Shown here: piece after piece, positions 1-8,507 of the stretch
Numbering within the stretch: the stretch's first letter is position 1
Layout of the letters: every line of letters begins with the position of its first letter
Origin: an uncultured Christensenella sp.
GTDB taxonomy: Bacteria; Bacillota; Clostridia; Christensenellales; Pumilibacteraceae
Length of the DNA stretch: 19,101 bases
Assembly (NCBI GenBank): GCA_910577995.1
Contig: CAJTND010000022.1
Span: 1-19,101, forward strand
Direction: 5' to 3'
Position numbers and translations under genes: made by a program
Notes under the pieces: model-generated
What the model saw: the letters and a program-made list of their open reading frames with translations, nothing else
Database searches by the model: none
What the model was told of the DNA's origin: nothing

Positions 1-958
1 CGAGCACGACAGCCGCCGCCGTCACGCAGGAAAAAGCCGCAACGCCGCCGAGCGCGACGGACGCGCCGAGCGCCGCCGCCGCAACAGCTACACAGCCCCT
101 GCCTATATCGAACAGTATCCGCGGCGAACGGAATGCGCGGAACGCCGCCGAGGTGACGGCAAAAGCCGAAACGAGCGCGGCGACGGGCGCGACGAACGAC
201 GTAAGCGCGGTCATAGCGTACAGCGCTAAGAGCATCGCTGCGGCGGCAAAGCCGGCGGGCGCGCACAGCGCGGCAAAATATCTTCTCTTGTTGAGCCCCG
301 CGTACAGCATGCGGAACGCGTTCTTGACCGAGCGCGAACGCTTGCCGCCGAGCCGCGGTATGTCGTAGAAGGACACGAGGTATTGCACCGTCGCCAAGAT
401 CAAGTTCATCGCCGATAGCGCAAAAGCGGAATCGGCATAAAACCCGTCGGGATCGACGGCATTAAAGCATAGGACCGTTGCCGCCGCGGCAGCCGCGCCC
501 GCAACGGACAGGCACGCGGAAAACACCGACCGCCTTTCCACACCGTCGCCGATCAGCCGCGCGCGCACGGAAAACGCGCAGTATCTGTAAGTGATGAGCG
601 CGACCGCGAATATCAGCGCGCCGAAGAATATCATGCACGCGCCCGACGCGTTCGCTTCCGCCGAGGAGAACGCCGCCGCAAAAAACAGCGCGGCGAGCGC
701 GGCGGACACAGGCATAACGAGATGATACCGCCCGAACAAAAGCGGATTGAACCGGTGCACCGCGGTATATACGAGCGGCATCACGGCAAACGGCACAAGG
801 CAAACGAGCGGCATGCACGCAAGCACGACCGCGCCGCCGAACCGCGCACAATACGGCACGAAAAACAGCATGAGCATGACGGTATAACCCGTCGTGAACG
901 AATCGCACGACAGCGTCAACCTACGCAACTGTTCCTTATGCCTGTTCGCCTTAGCCAA
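1..958 (-). CDS. Polytopic membrane protein, MFS-like, 3' end outside window
   Basis: An open frame on the minus strand runs off the left edge; 319 residues are visible. I place the start at the TTG at 958 because GAGGG lies 5 nt upstream (964-968). An in-frame TTG at 1000 directly follows a stop and has no good ribosome site. After a basic N-terminus of about 20 residues there are about nine hydrophobic segments (roughly 21-38, 43-66, 79-98, 106-124, 145-165, 178-198, 230-250, 252-273, 285-310). A basic loop at about 199-228 (DIPRLGGKRSRSVKN...) sits between segments six and seven, where MFS transporters have their central loop. That layout makes a transporter possible, but I recognise no signature motif. 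It is the last visible gene of the metK operon, 48 bp after the preceding stop. The frame is certain; the function is not known. Confidence 0.75.
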   Translation of the reverse strand, partial: MAKANRHKEQLRRLTLSCDSFTTGYTVMLMLFFVPYCARFGGAVVLACMPLVCLVPFAVMPLVYTAVHRFNPLLFGRYHLVMPVSAALAALFFAAAFSSAEANASGACMIFFGALIFAVALITYRYCAFSVRARLIGDGVERRSVFSACLSVAGAAAAAATVLCFNAVDPDGFYADSAFALSAMNLILATVQYLVSFYDIPRLGGKRSRSVKNAFRMLYAGLNKRRYFAALCAPAGFAAAAMLLALYAMTALTSFVAPVAALVSAFAVTSAAFRAFRSPRILFDIGRGCVAVAAAALGASVALGGVAAFSCVTAAAVVL

Positions 959-1006
959 ATGTGCCCTCAAAAACAAATAGTCGCTTTCAGTATATAACAA
1001 CTACCG

Positions 1007-1891
1007 TCATTTGTCAATTATTATTCGTCCGGTAACGTCCGCGCCGTCCGCGTTTACATAGCTTTCGGCGGTCGCGCACTCGGCTATAAACTCCGCGCTC
1101 GGCTCTGCAAAAGCCGTCAGCGCCGCCGCGCCGTCTATGCTCGGGAAAAGCTCGGACGGACATTCTATCGGTTTCAGCCTCTTTGCCGCGGCGAGCGCGC
1201 TCTCGGATCTCGCATACTCCGCCGCGTCGGCGAAAGCGTCCGCGCACTTGATAACGGTAACGCCGCCGTCGGTCACGTACTTGAGCCGCCGTATCGCGTC
1301 CGCGTCCGCGCCCGTTTTCCATAACGCTTTGAGCACGTTCTCGCTGACCGAAACGTCTGTCAGAAATCCCGCCGCGGTATAAACGCGGTCGTCGAAAAAG
1401 CACGATGCCGTCAAAAGATATCCGCGCGTCGGCGCGGGCAGCGTCGGCTCTTCCGCGCAGTCCGCCGCCATCCATTTGGTGAACCCGAAGCAGCACAGCG
1501 CGGCGAACACTATCGCGACGATTATGTCGGCGAGCACGCGCACCGCGAGTATATCGAGCGAGCGACGTATAATTATATCGAAGAGATAGCCGAGCATGGC
1601 GGCAGTCACAAGCCCTGCGACGACGGCGACTACGCCTTTCGCGCCGAGCTCGGCAAAGACCTTGGAGAACAGTGACGCAATGCTCGCGCCGAGACGGTAT
1701 ACCGCCTTTGCGGAAAGACCGAGCACGACCGCGAAAGCCGCCGCCGACCCGACTATGACAACTATTTGAAGTTCGCGCCGCATGACCTCGGGATAGAACG
1801 CGAAGTACTGCCACAGCGCAGTGCCGCCGACCGTGCCGCCTATCGCGATAAGCACGGCGCGGAGGATTATAAGCTTTTTCCTGTCGTACAC
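1007..1891 (-). CDS. YacL-like integral membrane protein with degenerate PIN domain
   Basis: A 294-residue protein. The GTG at 1891 is preferred as start because GAGGTG lies 4 nt upstream; a TTG at 1903, inside recD2, is in the same frame but has no such site. Four hydrophobic segments occupy about residues 8-30, 41-62, 86-106 and 117-138, followed by a soluble domain. The segment at 160-170 (LTASCFFDDRV) and the following GFLTDVSVSENVLKAL resemble the start of the PIN domain in YacL-type proteins (four TM + PIN + TRAM), usually LDTSVIIDGRI then GFL...VLEEL. Compared with that pattern the first Asp is Thr161 and the Glu of VLxEL is Ala, while Asp167 is kept. The protein is shorter than YacL (about 360 residues) and I see no TRAM domain. 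Catalysis therefore seems lost, and the role is unknown. It sits between recD2 (1-nt gap) and another membrane gene. The homology is inferred by eye. Confidence 0.6.
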   Translation of the reverse strand: MYDRKKLIILRAVLIAIGGTVGGTALWQYFAFYPEVMRRELQIVVIVGSAAAFAVVLGLSAKAVYRLGASIASLFSKVFAELGAKGVVAVVAGLVTAAMLGYLFDIIIRRSLDILAVRVLADIIVAIVFAALCCFGFTKWMAADCAEEPTLPAPTRGYLLTASCFFDDRVYTAAGFLTDVSVSENVLKALWKTGADADAIRRLKYVTDGGVTVIKCADAFADAAEYARSESALAAAKRLKPIECPSELFPSIDGAAALTAFAEPSAEFIAECATAESYVNADGADVTGRIIIDK

Positions 1892-1892
1892 G

Positions 1893-4088
1893 TTACACCT
1901 CAACTTTGCCCGTCGCGTCGCCGAAAAGCATACGCATGCCCTTTACGTTGTTTTCTATAAACTCGGGCAGTGCGGAAAACCTTTCCTGAACGTAATTATT
2001 TTCGACCATGCGCCTTATATTATAAACGTCTCCGACGAGCACCGCAAGCTTTTTCGCACGGGTTATCGCCGTGTACAAAAGATTGCGCGTCATTATCGAC
2101 GGCGAGCCGCCGACTACGGGCATGACTATCGCATCGAACTCGCAGCCCTGGCTCTTGTGCACCGTCACCGCATAGGAGAGTATCAGCTGCCGCCGCGTCT
2201 CGCCGACGTACAGCACACGTCGCCCGTCCTCGTAGAGCACCTCTATATCGCCCGTTGCGGAGATATACGCGACCGTGCCGATATCGCCGTTGAACACGCC
2301 CTTGCCCCTGTCGTCGCCGCGCGTGTAATCGAGCTCGTAATTATTTACGGTGTGCATCACCCTGTCGCCGACGGCAAAGACCATGCCGCCGAGCTCGATG
2401 CGCGCCGCCGCGCCGCCGTTGAGCGCGCGTTGGAGCCGCGCATTGAGATTGTGCACGCCGGCAACGCCGTTTTTAAGCGCCGCCACGACCTGTATGCGCG
2501 CAGGCTCGATACCGCAGAACTTGGTTATCCGTCCCGTCGCGAGCTCTACCGTCATGTCCGCGGTCTTTTCCGCCGACGGCATCGGAAAGAAGAAAAAATC
2601 CCCGTCGCGAGATTTGAGATCGGGCATGCGCCCTTCGTTTATCGCGTGCGCGTTGAGCGCTATGCGGCTCTCGCCAGACTGACGGTAAATGTATTCCAGC
2701 CGCGTCACGGGCACGAGCCCGCTCGATATAAGATCGCGCAAAACATTGCCCGCGCCGACCGACGGCAGCTGATCGGCGTCGCCGACAATGATGAGTTTTT
2801 CGGTATCGTTGAGCGCGCCGAGCAGCATGCGGAACAGGAAGATATCGACCATGGAAAACTCGTCGACGATGACTGCGCTCTCCTTGAACTTGTCGCCGTA
2901 TTCGAGCGACAGCAGCGCGCGGTGCACGGTAAACGCGTCGCGCCCGCACCCATCGGTTATTCGCTTAGCCGCGCGCCCCGTCGGCGCGAGCAGCAGCGCG
3001 GACTGAGAAAGCGCGTCCAGCACGAAAAGTATACAGTTGATTATAGTCGTCTTGCCCGTGCCAGGTCCGCCCGTAATGACGGATACGCCGTTCTTAACGG
3101 CTTTCTCCACAGCCTCGCGCTGTCTCGGGTGAAGCTCGATGCCGTGCGACGCCTCGAACCTGTCTATTGACGCGGAAACGTCCGCGGCAAGCTCGCCCGC
3201 GCCGTCTATGCGCTTTACGAGCTGTGCGGCGACAGCATTCTCCGTGCGGTAGTACGATTCCAGCATGACCGCGCCGTCTATCGGGCAAACGACCTTGCGC
3301 TCGGTGCGCAAGCCCTCGAGCGCGCTCCCGATCGTATCCCTATCTCCGCCGTCCGCGCCGAGCAGCTTCGCGGTATCTTCTAGCAGTTTCTCGCGCGGGA
3401 GATAAGTATTGCCCTCGCGCTCGCACGCCGAACGCAGAGTATGCACGAGCCCGGCGCGCATACGCACCGAGGAGTGCGGATCGAGCCCGAGCTTTTGCGC
3501 TATCTTGTCCGCCGTCGCAAACCCCACGCCGTCGACGTCCTCGACGAGCACGTAAGGATTGCGCTTGACGGTATCGACGGTAGCCGCGCCGTAAATGGCA
3601 AAGAGCTTCATGCCGAAATTTACGGTGATGCCGTAGCCCGCGAGGAACATCACCGCCTCGCGCTGGCTCTTGAGCGCGACGACCTGCTCGGCTATCTTCA
3701 TAGCCTTTTCAGGCGAAATGCCCTTGACCGAAGCGAGCTTCTTCGGCGTCTTTTCCATAACGTCGATGGTGTCCAGCCCGAACTTCTCGACGATACGCGC
3801 GGCGGTCTTTTCGCCGCAGCCGTTGATAAGCCCCGAGCTCAAAAATCTTATCATGCCGTATTCGGTCTTGGGCTGAACGACGGACGCGCCGTCGACACGG
3901 AACTGCCTGCCGAATTTGGGGTGCAGCACGAACTCGCCGTCGAGCACGACGCTGTCGCCCTCCGCTATGCTCGGCATATTGCCCGCGGCGATAACGGGTT
4001 CGCCGCCGCAATCGAGCTCCAAAACGGTATAGCCGTTCTCGTCGTTGCGGAAGCGTATCTCTTCGACTGCGCCCTCTATTTGTTCCAA
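1893..4088 (-). CDS. recD2: ATP-dependent DNA helicase RecD2 (YrrC type, superfamily 1B)
   Basis: 731 residues, the usual size for RecD2. This is a cytoplasmic 5'-to-3' DNA helicase of the RecD family that, in bacteria without RecBCD, acts alone in repair and replication-fork maintenance. In order it has an N-terminal OB-like region (residues 1-75), helix-hairpin-helix segments (about 85-220, including VKGISPEKA and VDGVGFATADKIA), Walker A GGPGTGKTT (340-348, Lys346), Walker B VDEFSMVD (Asp409-Glu410), motif III GDADQLPSVGAGN near 437, motif V VTVHKSQGCEFD near 641, and motif VI YTAITRAKK near 671. The start is TTG at 4088, 1 nt beyond the metK stop. Ribosome-site support is weak (AAAGGCGG is distant), so translation may be coupled to metK; an ATT two codons upstream is the other option. 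Family assignment is firm. Confidence 0.95.
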   Translation of the reverse strand: MEQIEGAVEEIRFRNDENGYTVLELDCGGEPVIAAGNMPSIAEGDSVVLDGEFVLHPKFGRQFRVDGASVVQPKTEYGMIRFLSSGLINGCGEKTAARIVEKFGLDTIDVMEKTPKKLASVKGISPEKAMKIAEQVVALKSQREAVMFLAGYGITVNFGMKLFAIYGAATVDTVKRNPYVLVEDVDGVGFATADKIAQKLGLDPHSSVRMRAGLVHTLRSACEREGNTYLPREKLLEDTAKLLGADGGDRDTIGSALEGLRTERKVVCPIDGAVMLESYYRTENAVAAQLVKRIDGAGELAADVSASIDRFEASHGIELHPRQREAVEKAVKNGVSVITGGPGTGKTTIINCILFVLDALSQSALLLAPTGRAAKRITDGCGRDAFTVHRALLSLEYGDKFKESAVIVDEFSMVDIFLFRMLLGALNDTEKLIIVGDADQLPSVGAGNVLRDLISSGLVPVTRLEYIYRQSGESRIALNAHAINEGRMPDLKSRDGDFFFFPMPSAEKTADMTVELATGRITKFCGIEPARIQVVAALKNGVAGVHNLNARLQRALNGGAAARIELGGMVFAVGDRVMHTVNNYELDYTRGDDRGKGVFNGDIGTVAYISATGDIEVLYEDGRRVLYVGETRRQLILSYAVTVHKSQGCEFDAIVMPVVGGSPSIMTRNLLYTAITRAKKLAVLVGDVYNIRRMVENNYVQERFSALPEFIENNVKGMRMLFGDATGKVEV

Positions 4089-4089
4089 A

Positions 4090-5253
4090 TCAATAAACCG
4101 CCTTTATCGCCTCGACGGCGTCGGTCTTTTCCCAGGGCAGCTCGGCTTTGCCGAAATGCCCGTAATTAGTCGTAAGCCTGAATATCGGCTTTTTCAGTCC
4201 GAGCTTGTCTATCAAAGCCGCGGGACGGAAATCGAACACGCGCTCGACCGCCGCGCGGATGCGCTCGTCGTCGCCCGTGCCGAACGTATCGACGAACAGC
4301 GAAACGGGCCGCGCCTTGCCTATCGCATAACCGACCTGCAACATCATCTTGGAGCAAAGCCCAGCCGCGACGACGTTCTTGCATACATATCGCGCATAGT
4401 ACGACGCGGAACGGTCGACCTTGGACGCGTCCTTTCCGGAAAACGCGCCGCCGCCGTGCGGTATCGCGCCGCCGTAAGTATCTACTATTATCTTCCTGCC
4501 GGTAACGCCGGTATCGCCCGCAGGTCCGCCGACGACGAATCGCCCCGTCGGATTGACGAAAATTTCCGCGCCCTTCAAGAGCTTTTGCGGCACGACGCGC
4601 TTGATCACGCGCTCTATCACCGCCTCGCGTATCTTTTCCTGCGAAACGTCGGGCGCATGCTGTGCCGAGACCACGACGGACGAAACGCGCACGGGCTCGC
4701 CGTTCTCGTAATCGAGCGCGACCATCGCCTTGCCGTCGGGCCGCAGGAACGGAAGATCGGTCTTGCGCGCATCGGACAGCTCTTTCGTCAGCTTGTGCGC
4801 GAGCGTTATCGGCAAAGGCATCAGCTCCTCGGTCTCCGAGCACGCATAGCCGAACATCATGCCCTGATCGCCCGCACCGACTGAATCGAACTTATCCGAC
4901 GACCCGCCGTCGCGTTTTTCGAGTGCCGCTATTACCCCGCGCGAAATATCGGGCGACTGCCCGTTGATCGCGTTGAGCACCGCGCAGGTCGACGCGTCGA
5001 ACCCGAGCGCGGGATCGGTATAACCGACCTCCGCTATCGCCGAGCGCGCAATAGCCTGAACGTCGATGAAATCGGTCGCCGTGTCGAACTCGCCGAGCAC
5101 GACGGTAAGCCCCGTCGCAACGCACACCTCGCAGGCTATGCGGCTGTCCGCGTCCTTTTCGAGCGCGGCGTCGAGTATGGAGTCCGCGATATAATCGCAG
5201 ACCTTGTCGGGATGTCCTTCCGTTACGCTTTCCGATGAAACAGTCTTGACCAT
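4090..5253 (-). CDS. metK: S-adenosylmethionine synthetase
   Basis: 387 residues, matching the family's usual 380-400. It makes S-adenosylmethionine from methionine and ATP in the cytoplasm, releasing phosphate and diphosphate. Clear signatures are the N-terminal SESVTEGHPDKVCD (7-20, with the ATP-contacting His14), GAGDQGMMFGYA (126-137), and the P-loop-like GGGAFSGKDASKVDRSA (267-283). The ATG at 5253 has GAGGA 7 nt upstream. It is the first gene of an operon with recD2 and two membrane-protein genes, all from the promoter at 5287-5315. The leader between the predicted transcription start and the ATG is only about 27 nt, so there is no room for a SAM riboswitch, although metK is often under one in Firmicutes. 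Confidence 0.98.
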   Translation of the reverse strand: MVKTVSSESVTEGHPDKVCDYIADSILDAALEKDADSRIACEVCVATGLTVVLGEFDTATDFIDVQAIARSAIAEVGYTDPALGFDASTCAVLNAINGQSPDISRGVIAALEKRDGGSSDKFDSVGAGDQGMMFGYACSETEELMPLPITLAHKLTKELSDARKTDLPFLRPDGKAMVALDYENGEPVRVSSVVVSAQHAPDVSQEKIREAVIERVIKRVVPQKLLKGAEIFVNPTGRFVVGGPAGDTGVTGRKIIVDTYGGAIPHGGGAFSGKDASKVDRSASYYARYVCKNVVAAGLCSKMMLQVGYAIGKARPVSLFVDTFGTGDDERIRAAVERVFDFRPAALIDKLGLKKPIFRLTTNYGHFGKAELPWEKTDAVEAIKAVY

Positions 5254-5286
5254 GGTTTCGTCCTCGAATATCTTATGAATGGATTA

Positions 5287-5315
5287 AGTATATCACGCCC
5301 CGCCCGTCCTGTCAA
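5287..5315 (-). promoter_or_regulatory. Sigma-70-type promoter for the metK operon
   Basis: On the minus strand, -35 TTGACA (5310-5315) and -10 TATACT (5287-5292) are separated by exactly 17 bp. Transcription should begin near 5280, 27 nt before the metK ATG. Confidence 0.85.
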
Positions 5316-5369
5316 CCTCTCCGCCGCAATGCTTTACACACCGCGAGCTCTCGCATCCCGTTCGCAAAC

Positions 5370-5395
5370 AAAAAAGACGCATGCCTGCGCCTTTT
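5370..5395 (-). terminator. Intrinsic terminator after the surface-enzyme operon
   Basis: Read on the minus strand, AAAA-GGCGCA-GGCA-TGCGTC-TTTTTT forms a 6-bp stem with one G-T pair, lengthened by A-T pairs, and ends in six T. It lies 18 bp after the esterase stop and before the metK promoter. The flanking A and T runs mean it could also work from the other strand, but no convergent gene lies there. Confidence 0.8.
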
Positions 5396-5412
5396 CCGTT
5401 CTGTTTTTTAGC

Positions 5413-6570
5413 TCACAGTCCCGATACGGTCCTGCTCTTACCGAACAGCCACTCGTCGAGCGGCGGATGTTCATCGTCGCCGCCGTACACGATTGCCTTA
5501 TCCCATATGGCATGGCTCTCGCCCTCGAACGGCACGAACACCGCGTTCTCGCCGCCGACGGCGGTCAAGGCTTCTATCATCTCCTCGGTCGCGCCGAAAG
5601 GTACGGTCTTGTCCTCCGTGCCGTGGAACGCATATATCGGCACCCCCGCGAGCGTTTCCGCCGCATCGGACGGACCGCCGCCGCAAACGGACACTCCCGC
5701 CGCGAACATATCGGTATGCCGTGCGAGCATATCCCACGCGCCGAACGCGCCCATCGACACGCCCACGACGTACACCCTGTTTTCGTCGACGTACCGAAGC
5801 CGCGAATAATACTCGACGAGCCTTACCGTCTTTTGCATGACATCCGACTCCTCGACCTCCGCGAGCGAGTAATTGCCGTTCGCCCACGGCGTATCCACCC
5901 ACTGCATGCCGTCGGGGCACTGCGGCGCAATGACTACCGCATCCATGAACAGGCTGTCGCTGTCCTTAAACACTACCTCGCCGATAGCGTTTTTCAGCTG
6001 GCTCATATTATCGCCGCCGCGCTCGCCCGCGCCGTGCAGGAACACCACGAGCGGAGCTTTGTCGCTTCCGCTTTTTATCCCGCTCGGCTCGTAAACGCAG
6101 TAATTCAGCCCGCCGTAAACGCCCTGTAAAAACGGCGACGTCCTCGGGCGTTTCGCAAGCCCCTCGATAACGTAACCGCAATCGCCGCAAACGACTCCCG
6201 CCTCGTGCCCGTCCTTGACTGGCGTCGCGGTCGTCGCGCCGACGGCTTTGGGCGTGTGCCCCGCCTTCTCGCCGCGCGCCTCGCAAACGACGCACACGTC
6301 CGCATGCCCGTCCGCATCGCCGCGCACGACGTAAGCATGCTCGGCAAGCGGCAGAGCGAGCGCATCCGCCGTCGTCGTTTCCGCGCCGTCCGCATCGGCA
6401 AACAGCTTACCGCAATCGCAAGCGTAATGCGCGGCTACGCCCGCCGAGACGCACGTCGACCGCTGTTCAGCCACCTCATAGATCTTATGCTCATGCTTGG
6501 CGCAAGCGGACAGCGGCACGGTCAAAGCCGCCGCCGAAGCCAAGGCTATCAATAGATCACGCTTTTTCAT
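5413..6570 (-). CDS. Lipoprotein alpha/beta-hydrolase, esterase-like
   Basis: 385 residues. The N-terminus has a lipoprotein signal, MKKRDLLIALASAAALTVPL then the lipobox SAC with Cys23 as the lipidated residue, so the enzyme should sit on the outer face of the membrane. Residues 24-140 form a Cys/His-rich region with paired cysteines (ACDCGKLFAD, CVVCEARG, VCGDCGY). The catalytic part (about 145-375) is an alpha/beta-hydrolase with oxyanion motif LHGAGERGG (178-186), nucleophile Ser272 in GVSMGAFG, Asp320 in HGTEDKTVP and His353 in GESHAIW. This pattern fits PHB-depolymerase/feruloyl-esterase-like (CE1-type) enzymes, so removal of acyl groups from polysaccharide is plausible; the substrate cannot be read. 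The ATG has AAGGAGG overlapping the stop of the preceding gene, 10 bp away, so it is the last gene of the GH3 operon. Confidence 0.88.
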   Translation of the reverse strand: MKKRDLLIALASAAALTVPLSACAKHEHKIYEVAEQRSTCVSAGVAAHYACDCGKLFADADGAETTTADALALPLAEHAYVVRGDADGHADVCVVCEARGEKAGHTPKAVGATTATPVKDGHEAGVVCGDCGYVIEGLAKRPRTSPFLQGVYGGLNYCVYEPSGIKSGSDKAPLVVFLHGAGERGGDNMSQLKNAIGEVVFKDSDSLFMDAVVIAPQCPDGMQWVDTPWANGNYSLAEVEESDVMQKTVRLVEYYSRLRYVDENRVYVVGVSMGAFGAWDMLARHTDMFAAGVSVCGGGPSDAAETLAGVPIYAFHGTEDKTVPFGATEEMIEALTAVGGENAVFVPFEGESHAIWDKAIVYGGDDEHPPLDEWLFGKSRTVSGL

Positions 6571-6580
6571 AATCCCCTCC

Positions 6581-8497
6581 TTATGCCGAAGGCTTTCCGA
6601 CGAGCGTCAGATCGCCGCCGTCGAGCGCGATACCGAAGAAGTTATAGTTGGAAAACTCCCTGTAATCGATACCGTCCCTGCCGCTGTTGTCGGGCCGTAT
6701 TATCTCTATCGTATTTACGCCCGCGCGCAGCGTTATTTCGCCGACATACGCGAAATGTCTTACTCCCCAGTTGTTCGACGGTCTGTACGGCATCTGCGAA
6801 AATTCGCAAGCGTCCGTTTGAACTCCGTTCACTCGGAACGAATAGCTCTCGCGGAGATCGTTATAATCGCGTTGCGCGCACACCTTGATATAGAACTTCG
6901 CCGTAGTCGCCTCGGCGGCGTCTATATAATACGTCACCGTGTAAGTGCCGTAGCCGACGCTGCTGCCGTTGCAGCTTATGTTCTGCTCGTTGGGAGCGCT
7001 GTTTTTGTTGGTAGTCGCCTCTACCTTGTTATCCATGACGTTGAACTCGGTATGCGGATCGGCATGCCCGGCGCAAGCGTCGTCGCCGTCCTTGCCCGCG
7101 TCGGTGCGCTTGCCGCAGCTGTCGCAACGCTCTATATGCACGGGCTTTGTCGCAAACTCCGATCGCGTCTCGGGCGCGAGCTTTATCCCGAAAAAGTTGT
7201 AAGTATACTTTTTGTGCTCCTCCTGGTTATTGCCTTTGTTCATTGCGAGCAGATTCAGCCTTACGACCTTTATATCGTTGTCGCCCTCTTTGAGGTCGAT
7301 ATCGCCGATATAGGTATAATGGTCATTGAGCCACTCGGGGGTAGCCGTTTTAGGCAGTTTGATAGAATTATCTATATCCATCTTTACGCCGTTGACGACC
7401 ACGTAATATATCTTGTTGACGGTCTGCTCGTCGACGCGCGAGGACGTATCGAGATAAAGCCCCGTCTTGGTCGCGACGCTCGAGCTTATATTATAGTTGA
7501 TCTCTATCTCCTGATACCAATCGTTGGGATTTCCGCCGACAAACGTCTTGCCGCTCTCCGTCTTTTTGGCGAACGTCGTGCCGTCCTTTTTCTTCGAGGT
7601 GACGTTTCCGTCGCCCGACGACAGCGCGGTATGCCTCGGGATGACCGTCGCCTCGGGCGTAGTTTCCTGCGTGCACGCCTCGTCGAGGAACAGTTTGTCG
7701 CAATCGCAAGCGAAGTGCTGCTTTACGCCGTCGGCTTCGAGCGAGGCGGGCGTGCCGCCGACCGGCGTCGGCGTATGCACGTGCGGCTTGTCGGACGCAG
7801 TGACGGTAAACTCGACATTATAGCTTTTATCGCCGAGCGTCACCGTCGCCGAAAGTCGGTTATCGCCCGCTTCGAGCGGCTTCGAGCCGTTGAGGGCTAT
7901 CTCGTCGACGCCTGCGTTACGGTCGAGCTCGCACTCGGTGCACGTCACGCGCACGGTCAGATACGCGGGATTGAACGTATTGCCGATATAGTAATCCCGC
8001 TCAGCGACGCTCGCCGACAAAACGTACTTATGCCCGAGCGGATGCACCGCCTCGCGGTCCTCGGTCACAAAGCCGCAGGTCGGGCAGTAACTGCCCGCCG
8101 ACGAGCCCGCAGTATCGCAGTCGGGGTCGGACGGATCGCCCAATGCCGCCGCGCCGTGTTCCTTCACCGCGTCGATAACGTCGCCGCGCACGCACTCGTG
8201 CCAATGCCCGTTCTCGTCGGAGCTCCACTCCGCGGAAAACTCGTGACCGAGCGCTGGTATGCGCAGCTTATCGTCGGACGCGGCGCGGTTTCCGTACTCG
8301 TCGAAGAACTTATCGCCGCAGTCCGTACAGGCGAAATGCTTTTTGTACCCGTCGTCGATGCACGTCACGGCTTTTGCCGCGACCTCGACTATCGTATGGT
8401 CGCACGGCTTTTGTTCGGGCGCGCACGCCGCCAACAGCAGCGCGCCCGACACCGCGGCGGTCGCCGCAGCCGATATCCTAAACAGCTTGCCTTTCAT
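6581..8497 (-). CDS. Surface lipoprotein with Ig-like and two CBM-like modules
   Basis: 638 residues with a lipoprotein signal (lipobox LAAC, Cys25). No catalytic motif is visible. Residues 30-85 and 240-290 are Cys-rich modules of the type KKHFACTDCGDKFFDEYG / VKQHFACDCDKLFLDE. Residues 155-233 resemble a bacterial Ig-like domain (YYIGNTFNPAYLTV ... VEFTVT). Two beta-rich modules follow, about 325-440 and 505-627. Both have a VNGV strand, an aromatic-rich 'HYTYIGDIDLKEGDNDI' or 'HFAYVGEITLRAGVNTI' strand pair, and end in YNFFGI; this is the layout of CBM6/35-like beta-sandwiches. It probably binds glycan for the neighbouring enzymes. The start has AAGGAG six to seven nt upstream, and the gene follows the GH3 stop by 10 bp. 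The architecture is seen; the binding role is inferred. Confidence 0.82.
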   Translation of the reverse strand: MKGKLFRISAAATAAVSGALLLAACAPEQKPCDHTIVEVAAKAVTCIDDGYKKHFACTDCGDKFFDEYGNRAASDDKLRIPALGHEFSAEWSSDENGHWHECVRGDVIDAVKEHGAAALGDPSDPDCDTAGSSAGSYCPTCGFVTEDREAVHPLGHKYVLSASVAERDYYIGNTFNPAYLTVRVTCTECELDRNAGVDEIALNGSKPLEAGDNRLSATVTLGDKSYNVEFTVTASDKPHVHTPTPVGGTPASLEADGVKQHFACDCDKLFLDEACTQETTPEATVIPRHTALSSGDGNVTSKKKDGTTFAKKTESGKTFVGGNPNDWYQEIEINYNISSSVATKTGLYLDTSSRVDEQTVNKIYYVVVNGVKMDIDNSIKLPKTATPEWLNDHYTYIGDIDLKEGDNDIKVVRLNLLAMNKGNNQEEHKKYTYNFFGIKLAPETRSEFATKPVHIERCDSCGKRTDAGKDGDDACAGHADPHTEFNVMDNKVEATTNKNSAPNEQNISCNGSSVGYGTYTVTYYIDAAEATTAKFYIKVCAQRDYNDLRESYSFRVNGVQTDACEFSQMPYRPSNNWGVRHFAYVGEITLRAGVNTIEIIRPDNSGRDGIDYREFSNYNFFGIALDGGDLTLVGKPSA

Positions 8498-8507
8498 CGT
8501 CCTCTCC

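Noticed and set aside
5254..5286. SAM riboswitch upstream of metK
   Set aside because: The leader after the consensus promoter is only about 27 nt and has no room for the structure.
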